Part shown: positions 59,801 to 64,000 of the stretch, piece by piece
Layout of the letters: each line of letters begins with the position of its first letter
Numbering within the stretch: the first letter of the stretch is position 1
Origin: Ricordea florida
Lineage: Eukaryota; Cnidaria; Anthozoa; Corallimorpharia; Ricordeidae
Direction of reading: 5' to 3'
DNA: 64,000 nt
Assembly (NCBI GenBank): GCA_949710005.1
Contig: OX453272.1
Span: forward strand, 47,401,146 to 47,465,145
Notes under the pieces: generated by a model
Database searches by the model: none
What the model saw: the letters and a program-made list of their open reading frames with translations, nothing else
Told to the model about the DNA's origin: nothing
Translations under genes and position numbers: made by a program

Positions 59801-62800
59801 AGAGATTTTCCGAAATCAATGTGCATTTATGGTTTTTTGATCTCGGGGAGAGCCGATGTACATCATGATGTGCAAATCTTTTCGGGGTAAACACGCAGTA
59901 AATGCTCAAATACTTCTACGCGGTAATGCCTTGTAAAATTTCCCGTTAGTTAATGAGTAGAGGTCAATAAAACTCTATCAAGTGTTATTTGTAAGTGTAG
60001 CCTTTGTTTAACTCTAGAACAATCGCTAAATTTGTGAATTACACTTGCGCTTCAAACGACGAAACAGATTCGAAAAGAAAAATGGTTTACACTGATACGT
60101 GAAAACTGAAGAGAGTCATAGCGTAATGACTACCATAATTGTCATAGCTTCTCAACAGAAGTCTACATCATTGGTGTAGGTAGGGAGAACTATCAGCTTA
60201 CCTCGTCACCAATTTGTGGTACATATGGTGATATACGGTTCACTGTACATATTAACCAGTCAGGCGGTTGATATAACGATATTAACTCCTGTACTTCATC
60301 TACTTTGGGTTTCTTAGAAGGCTGGCAACACAAGATATAGAAAAAAAAAATAAGCTAAAGAAACACAGGGCATAAAAAAGTAGTAAATGTTTTCTTTTCA
60401 TATTATTAACAAACTTCTTCCTCCGTACTTGGCTACATGCCAAGAGGGTGCTTTAAACAGTGTTTAAACATCCTGCACAGAGGCACACAATATAATAATA
60501 ATACAAGCTTTATTTATACACGATATTAATTCAAAGCTACAGCTTATGGGGTCGTGTGAAAAAATTTGCAATAAAATAAAAAAAAAAATAAAAATTTCTA
60601 ATTCTTGGAAATAAAATCGTCCAATCATAAAGTTACTATAAAAGACACTTAAAAGTATACAAAATTGTCAGATCTATTATTGATTGTTTCTGGGGATAAG
60701 GCGATAAAGTTAAAATCGTTAAAAGTGCGACACTTAACGACTTTTTAATATCAGTAAAATCTAGGACAGAACTATTTGAACGACTTAAGACGTTCCAGAG
60801 GACAGCCCCTCTATATGCCATGGAGTTTTTAACATAGATTGACGTAAACCTCGGAGTTATTAACCCGTACTTCGTTCTAGAATCAGGTCTATTACTGTAA
60901 GTTATCAATTGTTCAAGTTGTCAATTGTCAGTTCAAGTTATCACACCGGTGGTGTATTAACACAGATGTTCCTTAGTCTTGTCTTCCCTGTCCTTGCCAA
61001 CAAGACATCGTCTCCTATGGTAGCCGGCGAACGCAGATATTTTTTCTGCAGTCCTGTCGCTTTTCACTAAAAACCGACTTGTTATCCAGATAATATATGT
61101 AACGATATCCATATAATCTCGCAGGGTAATCTTTATTTAGTTGGCTTCCAGTCCGAAGCAGCCGACAACCAGTTTTTATTCTTGGTTCATGCACGACGTC
61201 AAGTCGCTTTATCACTTACATTTTTCAATAATTCTAATCACCTTTTTCTTTTTCGCCGGTTTCTTGCTCTTCTTACTTTCTTTTTTCACCTTGTGTTGGC
61301 GCTGAGGAGAACTCGGTCCAGGCTGCGCGGGTTCCGTTCCTTCTTCCTCAGAGGTACTCAGTACTCTACATACGCGTCTGCACAGAAAACAAAGTCGCAT
61401 CCCATGCGCCATCACGATACTTACTTACTTCACATCCTACTTCGTTCTAACTTTTTCATTTACTTGCCAAACAATGCAGTCTGACTGTGGGAAACAATTT
61501 CAACGTGGAATCGTTTTTCAATACTCCACACAAGGGATTTATTTTTTCTGGTTTTATATGTTTTGCGCCTTTGGAAGGGAAAGATAAAACGAGAAATGCC
61601 AAAACAACGAAATGAATTCTCGCTCTAGTAGACCTACGTACAAACAGATTCATATAAATTAGAGAGTTTACCATTCTAAATTTAGATGGAAAAGAATGTA
61701 CCACGCAAGAGAAAGGCAACGACAGACAAATACATCTGGCTTATAATCGCATGTACGGATAATATGATACACAATAAAGTCACAAGAACGAACCTTGGCC
61801 GACGATTCTCGCTCTGCTGCTGTGTTCGGATTCCGACCTCCTCCGTCCAATCAGAGTACTCGCTTGATTCGCTACTGAGACAACATCTACGACTTAGTAT
61901 TGATCCCCCTCCGCACAATGTCCATCTTACCCTTTACTCTGACAGCAAAATAAACTGAAGTCAAAAGAAGAGGCGATGGCAGCATGCATGTTCTAACCTG
62001 CTGCTTTCGGACCATTCCTCCTCATCTTCATCAGTATCACTAGGCGTAGCAGCTGTTTCTTCGTCGGCTGACTCCTCTACATCAAGGGCCGAAACAGCTC
62101 GAGTAGAGTACGCGGGTCTTCGTGTTCCACCCGACCTCCTGGGGGCGGGTCGTCGGTTCATGGTGCGCCGTAAGACTGGTTGAAGGGTTTCATCAGAGGG
62201 ATGATTATCCCTCACAGGAACTGTTATCTAGATTACACCAGGAACAAGCAATGTATAGTGATATGAACCATCAATAAGTGAGATCAAAATAACAGACCTC
62301 TATAGCTGTACCTACATGTACTAAACGTAGCAGTGTGTGTGAGCATAACTGTGGCGACACCTTCTGCAATGCTAAGCGACTTTTCCCAGGCGATCTTCAA
62401 TACGAATCCCTGAGCCTAAGTATTTCACATTATGTTGTTAACAAAATCAAATAAATTTCTAAACCGAAAATAGCGCTCGAAATGCTGACAAGTGTGCTTC
62501 ATCAATGGGCCTTTTAAGTGTCCATTGTTTATTCTTCTTTCTTGTTAATTTTTAAAGATTATTCGCACTTTGTTTCTATATTAGACAGCTTGCAGAGTCC
62601 CATGTAAACCAGCTTATGCTGAAATGGGCATCTGTTAAAATGTTGATAAAAAAAGGAAAAGTTAATTGTTTGGTGATTACGTTGATATTCTCTATCTGAT
62701 ATTCTACCTTGAAATTAAAAAGCCGAGGGTAAATTTAATCTCTTTTTTTGTCTTTATACCGGTTAGATTTTTATACCGGTTATACAAGTTTTCTTCCCGG

Positions 62801-63718
62801 CGTTTTACGTATTACAGCACGGGCCTCGTTTGACTAATGCCTTATGCGGGTATTAAATGTTAAAAAAAAACACATATATCTTTTAACGTTGTTAAGTCAG
62901 GGTCAAGCGTTAAGTTAAATGCAGTTTAAAGGACCAAATTTGGTGCTCTTAACTGCAACAATTGAATGATCCCAGCTTAACGCAAAAATTAACATATACA
63001 TGTCACCGCTCGGCTTAAACTGGAAAACCAACGTAATAGTAATTCCTGTTGTAAATATTAAAATCATAAAATAGCTTTCCGGGCCCGCGGCTAAGTTACC
63101 ACGCCTTTGGAGAAACGGGTCCCAGGAATCTTGACTTTTGCTGTTTGATATTAATCCGTGTTGGCTTTTCTGCTCCATCTTAAGCATGATTCCTTGCACA
63201 CTTTTAGACTGCTAACCACTCCACCACTTGTTCATTCTATTTTAGTTTATCACTTTATTTCCTTACTTTCTACAATCAAAGTTAACAAAACGATCACCGT
63301 TGAGAGGTGACCAGTAATGACTATAAAGGCATGCACTGGTACAAGTCAATATCTTTCTACAGTGGCACATCCACTTAACGGTCACTCCTTCACTGGTTCC
63401 TGATAAAATTGGAATTTGGCGGTCTTGGTTTTTTTTTCCCGGGAGGGAAAAAGTAGAACACGGGAAAACCCTGGGAGCAAGGAGAGTCGCAATAACAAAG
63501 TCATCACACATGAGTAACTCTCACTACTGCTCACACTTTGTTCTACATTAAACATGATTTGTAAAAGGTCAAAAGTTTTGTGTAACGATTTGACTCAACA
63601 ACTGATGGATAAAATTCTCACCCTTTTAGATGATGATGGTAATGGACGCCGTTTCTTCTCTCTGAGGTAATGCATCATTTCCTGTCTACCCAGGATCAAT
63701 CTTCTTTCTTCATCATAC
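43728..63718 (-). CDS. BRWD/PHIP-family gene, C-terminal half, 20 exons
   Basis: The exons listed separately below join with consistent phases into 3199 coding bases (1065 residues and a stop). The protein has a charged linker, the conserved BRWD region ([80 protein letters not shown]), bromodomain 1, bromodomain 2 and an acidic, arginine-rich tail. In other animals BRWD1, BRWD3 and PHIP are chromatin readers and CRL4 ubiquitin-ligase substrate receptors; their WD40 repeats would be encoded to the right of the window. Introns are long and repeat-filled. Which vertebrate paralogue is closest cannot be said. Confidence 0.92.
44077..44240. repeat. Coding (GAG/GAA/GAT)n low-complexity tract
   Basis: Encodes more than 50 almost uninterrupted acidic residues in the BRWD tail. 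On the plus strand it reads as TCC/TTC runs that open false serine-rich and leucine-rich frames. Confidence 0.85.
44871..45310 (-). other. BRWD intron 19
   Basis: Unremarkable AT-rich intron DNA; nothing else seen. Confidence 0.6.
45311..45463 (-). CDS. BRWD exon 19: bromodomain 2 core
   Basis: 153 bp, 51 codons, between TTTCCAG and GTAAG. It contains the bromodomain signature [17 protein letters not shown] and [17 protein letters not shown], with the conserved asparagine of the acetyl-lysine pocket. Confidence 0.93.
45464..46022 (-). other. BRWD intron 18 with imperfect direct duplication
   Basis: A (CAA)n run at about 45562-45585 is followed by two imperfect copies of about 90-105 bp (45594-45684 and 45701-45790) sharing GTTAGAACCACACTG and AGTACCACAGT. 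No coding content. Confidence 0.6.
46023..46118 (-). CDS. BRWD exon 18: start of bromodomain 2
   Basis: 96 bp, 32 codons: [20 protein letters not shown] and then the HPVDLIEFG loop. Acceptor TATTTCAG, donor GTAAGT. Confidence 0.92.
46119..46671 (-). other. BRWD intron 17
   Basis: No recognisable feature. Confidence 0.5.
46672..46731 (-). CDS. BRWD exon 17: linker
   Basis: 60 bp, 20 codons, charged linker ([20 protein letters not shown]). Splice sites TTCCTTAG and GTGAGA; phases fit both neighbours. Confidence 0.8.
46732..47807 (-). other. BRWD intron 16 with a dispersed-repeat fragment
   Basis: About 47521-47640 reads on the minus strand [13 protein letters not shown], a piece seen repeatedly in invertebrate retroelement debris (Penelope- or LINE-like, uncertain). 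The 77-aa minus-strand frame at 47163-47396 is not supported. Confidence 0.4.
47808..47843 (-). CDS. BRWD exon 16: linker micro-exon
   Basis: 36 bp, 12 codons ([12 protein letters not shown]), a basic nuclear-localisation-like segment. Acceptor GTTTCAG, donor GTAAGT. Confidence 0.8.
47844..48248 (-). other. BRWD intron 15
   Basis: No recognisable feature. Confidence 0.5.
48249..48296 (-). CDS. BRWD exon 15: acidic linker
   Basis: 48 bp, 16 codons ([16 protein letters not shown]), acceptor CCTGCAG, donor GTGAAA. Phase 0 on both sides. Confidence 0.78.
48297..48971 (-). other. BRWD intron 14
   Basis: Contains the 51-bp minisatellite at 48686-48937; otherwise plain. Confidence 0.6.
48686..48937. 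repeat. 51-bp minisatellite, 5 copies
   Basis: Nearly identical 51-bp units (CATGTCTATTAATTGGAATA and on). Because 51 is a multiple of three, open frames run through the array on both strands; none is a gene. Confidence 0.93.
48972..49044 (-). CDS. BRWD exon 14: segment after bromodomain 1
   Basis: 73 bp, [16 protein letters not shown] and on; acceptor CTTTTCAG, donor GTAAG. It completes the split Arg codon from exon 13. Confidence 0.87.
49045..49586 (-). other. BRWD intron 13
   Basis: No recognisable feature. Confidence 0.5.
49587..49712 (-). CDS. BRWD exon 13: C-terminal half of bromodomain 1
   Basis: 126 bp. [20 protein letters not shown] contains the pocket asparagine (RLYN); [20 protein letters not shown] is the last helix. 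Its acceptor (TTCATTAG) and its first 22 bases are also the seed of the adjoining 54-bp array. Confidence 0.92.
49691..49893. repeat. 54-bp splice-site minisatellite, part A
   Basis: Beginning inside exon 13, the unit (exon start plus about 32 bp of upstream intron) is repeated three more times. Each copy keeps TTCATTAG followed by CCGAGTCACAG on the minus strand. Confidence 0.92.
49894..50326 (-). mobile_element. Truncated LINE 3' end inserted in the array
   Basis: Minus-strand sequence encodes a LINE reverse-transcriptase C-terminal pattern ([17 protein letters not shown]) and ends in a (TATC)n tail. The seven bases TAGAGAC flank it on both sides (49887-49893, 50327-50333). A relative lies at 60491-60950. 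Confidence 0.7.
50334..50690. repeat. 54-bp splice-site minisatellite, part B
   Basis: Six full copies and a partial one of the same 54-bp unit as at 49691-49893. Open frames with an 18-residue period ([18 protein letters not shown]) run through it and are not genes. Confidence 0.93.
50691..51054 (-). other. Rest of BRWD intron 12
   Basis: No recognisable feature between the array and exon 12. Confidence 0.5.
51055..51367 (-). CDS. BRWD exon 12: N-terminal half of bromodomain 1
   Basis: 313 bp. After an acidic start ([19 protein letters not shown]) comes the first bromodomain helix ([20 protein letters not shown]), then [19 protein letters not shown] and [11 protein letters not shown]. The last codon is split with exon 13. 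Confidence 0.93.
51368..51913 (-). other. BRWD intron 11
   Basis: No recognisable feature. Confidence 0.5.
51914..51975 (-). CDS. BRWD exon 11
   Basis: 62 bp. [20 protein letters not shown] is the conserved BRWD segment that precedes bromodomain 1. Split codons on both sides fit. Confidence 0.92.
52217..52281 (-). repeat. tRNA-derived SINE fragment
   Basis: On the minus strand an A-box-like TAGCGGAGTTGGTGGAG is followed after about 30 bases by a B-box GGTTTGAATC. The cloverleaf is incomplete, so it is a SINE or tRNA relic rather than a working tRNA. Confidence 0.6.
53624..53782. mobile_element. Foldback MITE (159 bp)
   Basis: Its ends are AAGTAATGGTCAAT and ATTGACCATTACTT. Inside are further nested inverted pairs (TTCTGGATGCAC / GTGCATCCAGAA, AGTTGG..GAGCAC / GTGCTC..CCAACT, GCGGGC / GCCCGC), so almost the whole element folds on itself. 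Confidence 0.75.
53951..54325. repeat. 50-bp minisatellite, about 7.5 copies
   Basis: Units such as GTGCTTGTCTCGGGTCATGG plus 30 further bases repeat with few changes up to 113 bp before exon 10. Confidence 0.93.
54438..54549 (-). CDS. BRWD exon 10
   Basis: 112 bp. [16 protein letters not shown] and [11 protein letters not shown] are the conserved chromo/tudor-like part of the BRWD family. Acceptor TTTCCAG, donor GTAAGG. Confidence 0.93.
54550..55643 (-). other. BRWD intron 9
   Basis: Contains the tRNA-like sequence at 55451-55521. Otherwise nothing recognised. Confidence 0.55.
55451..55521 (+). repeat. tRNA-like sequence (SINE or tRNA pseudogene)
   Basis: 71 nt with A box TAGCTCAGTTGGTTAGAAC and B box GGTTTGAATCC. 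The acceptor arms GACTTGA / TCAAGCC pair with one mismatch, and a T6 run follows like a Pol III terminator. The anticodon arm does not pair well, so a SINE head or pseudogene is more likely than a working tRNA. Confidence 0.55.
55644..55726 (-). CDS. BRWD exon 9
   Basis: 83 bp, [20 protein letters not shown] and ISRNWRP, a signature stretch of the family. Split codons join to exons 8 and 10. Confidence 0.93.
55727..56603 (-). other. BRWD intron 8
   Basis: Contains the compound tandem repeat at 56116-56393; otherwise plain. Confidence 0.55.
56116..56393. repeat. Compound tandem repeat
   Basis: Alternating units AATAAGCCATCCCTTCTTAT... and AATAAGCCACTTTCGGAAGG... in about four imperfect rounds. 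Confidence 0.85.
56604..56652 (-). CDS. BRWD exon 8
   Basis: 49 bp, [15 protein letters not shown]. Acceptor TTTTTCAG, donor GTATGT. It bridges exons 7 and 9 with matching phases. Confidence 0.88.
56840..57205. repeat. Tandem repeat of about 93-98 bp, 4 copies
   Basis: Units begin GTTACCCCCAGCATTGTA and include TATACACCTGGGTGGAGAGA and TCTTGTCTAAGGAAACAACA. Copies start near 56840, 56933, 57031 and 57126. Confidence 0.88.
57588..57630. repeat. C-rich then A-rich homopolymer patch
   Basis: A C-rich stretch (CCCCTCCCC and CCACCCCCCC) is followed by about 20 A. Confidence 0.8.
58739..58811 (-). CDS. BRWD exon 7
   Basis: 73 bp, [20 protein letters not shown] and CLKL. Acceptor CTTACAG, donor GTAAGA. 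The [12 protein letters not shown] pattern is typical of the family. Confidence 0.9.
58812..59345 (-). other. BRWD intron 6
   Basis: No recognisable feature. Confidence 0.5.
59346..59453 (-). CDS. BRWD exon 6
   Basis: 108 bp, 36 codons, [20 protein letters not shown] and [15 protein letters not shown]. The YFRQGHE motif is a hallmark of BRWD/PHIP proteins. Confidence 0.94.
59454..60201 (-). other. BRWD intron 5
   Basis: No recognisable feature. Confidence 0.5.
60202..60321 (-). CDS. BRWD exon 5
   Basis: 120 bp, 40 codons, [20 protein letters not shown] and [20 protein letters not shown], matching the family before YFRQGHE. Acceptor GTTGCCAG, donor GTAAGC. Confidence 0.92.
60322..61241 (-). 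other. BRWD intron 4
   Basis: Mostly occupied by a LINE fragment (60491-60950). If exon 4 ended at the alternative donor (see exon 4), one further small exon would be needed here; I found none. Confidence 0.5.
60491..60950 (-). mobile_element. Truncated LINE 3' end, second copy
   Basis: Minus-strand frame with the LINE C-terminal pattern [17 protein letters not shown] and [15 protein letters not shown]. Its 3' end (AAGCTTTATTTATACACGAT on the plus strand) resembles that of the copy at 49894-50326. Confidence 0.65.
61242..61377 (-). CDS. BRWD exon 4
   Basis: 136 bp, basic linker ([20 protein letters not shown], then [11 protein letters not shown]). The donor AAG|GTGATT is chosen because it keeps the frame into exon 5. 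A stronger-looking donor 22 bases further (AAAAT|GTAAGT at 61220) would break the frame unless another exon exists. Confidence 0.72.
61378..61793 (-). other. BRWD intron 3
   Basis: No recognisable feature. Confidence 0.5.
61794..61874 (-). CDS. BRWD exon 3
   Basis: 81 bp, [20 protein letters not shown] and SENRRP. The SSEYSDWT stretch is conserved in BRWD/PHIP proteins. Confidence 0.9.
61998..62227 (-). CDS. BRWD exon 2
   Basis: 230 bp. A basic part ([20 protein letters not shown]) is followed by an acidic part ([13 protein letters not shown]). The acceptor AATCTAG at 62228-62229 keeps phase with exon 1; the nearer AG at 62221-62222 would not. Confidence 0.78.
62228..63621 (-). other. BRWD intron 1 (within window)
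   Basis: No recognisable feature; short open frames only. Confidence 0.5.
63622..63718 (-). CDS. BRWD exon 1 within the window
   Basis: 97 bp, [20 protein letters not shown] and [12 protein letters not shown]. This is the linker that follows the WD40 repeats in the family (GREEMMNYLR-like). It starts with the last base of a split codon, so more exons lie to the right of the window. Confidence 0.85.
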
Positions 63719-64000
63719 CTTATTGCACAGACAACAAGTCAACAATATGGTTATCGCATGTTACATATGAGGGAGTTCTTTGCATCTGCACTGATTATGA
63801 CTGTTATGTGTTAGTACAGTCCTTGATGTAAGTCCTTGGTGTGGTTCTTACTATTCACAGTACTAGGACAAACGCTCCGTGAAAATCTTGAGTGACTTGT
63901 CATATGCAAGTTTACACTGACAGTAACAGCTCTTGCAACTTAAGTCTAAGTCTAATTATAATTTATTTATTAGCAAAAGATAACATTTACACTACAATGC
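63719..64000 (-). other. Intron at the right edge
   Basis: No exon recognised before the window ends. Confidence 0.5.

Noticed and set aside
61220..61241. Longer BRWD exon 4 using the donor at 61219
   Set aside because: The GTAAGT is a better match but it leaves one extra base and breaks the frame into exon 5, and no compensating exon was found.

Overview
The window is genomic DNA of an animal, probably an anthozoan cnidarian (coral or anemone type; this is inferred from protein style and repeat content, not proven). The host part is intron-rich and full of minisatellites, SINE, LINE, Helitron, Harbinger and LTR-element debris. Two large AT-rich self-synthesising DNA transposons are inserted in it.

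Region 1 (1-2692) is host flank. It holds the 3' tail of an LTR-retrotransposon polyprotein, one exon of a PIF/Harbinger (HARBI1-like) transposase and short GC-rich repeats. Region 2 (2693-18298) is a complete Polinton/Maverick-like (adintovirus-like) element of 15,606 bp, with 322-bp terminal inverted repeats (TIRs) and a 5-bp target-site duplication ACCGC. Region 3 (18304-19966) is a spacer with a frame-broken Helitron remnant. Region 4 (19972-36144) is a second, related but clearly different Polinton-like element of 16,173 bp in the opposite orientation, with 296-bp TIRs of unrelated sequence and the 5-bp duplication TCGCT. Region 5 (36150-43727) holds an intron-free secreted-protein gene and featureless DNA. 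Region 6 (43728-63718, minus strand) is the C-terminal half of a BRWD/PHIP-family gene. I could reconstruct it as 20 exons whose phases all agree, giving 1065 codons from the post-WD40 linker through two bromodomains to the acidic C-terminus. The WD40 part lies beyond the right edge.

Both Polintons have the same plan: protein-primed DNA polymerase B at one end; a divergent retroviral-type integrase; then a long co-directional block for the particle (double-jelly-roll major capsid protein, packaging ATPase, several small membrane proteins, a coiled-coil membrane protein, a glycine-zipper protein, a large C-terminally anchored protein, a penton-like minor capsid protein); and, at the other end, one or more oppositely directed genes including a SAP-plus-zinc-repeat protein. 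I found no adenain-like protease. Nearly every gene has a short AT-rich motif close to GATTTAAAGAT or GGTCTAAAGAT within about 15-60 nt of its start codon. Gene ends near the zinc-protein side carry a GTTATATAAC / GTTACATAAC hairpin. In both elements the TIR stops a few bases inside the first codons of both terminal genes, so the two outermost genes share promoter, leader and start codon. Element 1 looks intact in every gene. Element 2 has three apparent one-base shifts (two in its polymerase gene, one in the large anchored protein), two of them in homopolymers.

Among the host features, the most unusual is a 54-bp tandem array in the BRWD gene. It has copied a splice acceptor together with the first 22 bases of the following exon about ten times, and was later split by a LINE insertion.
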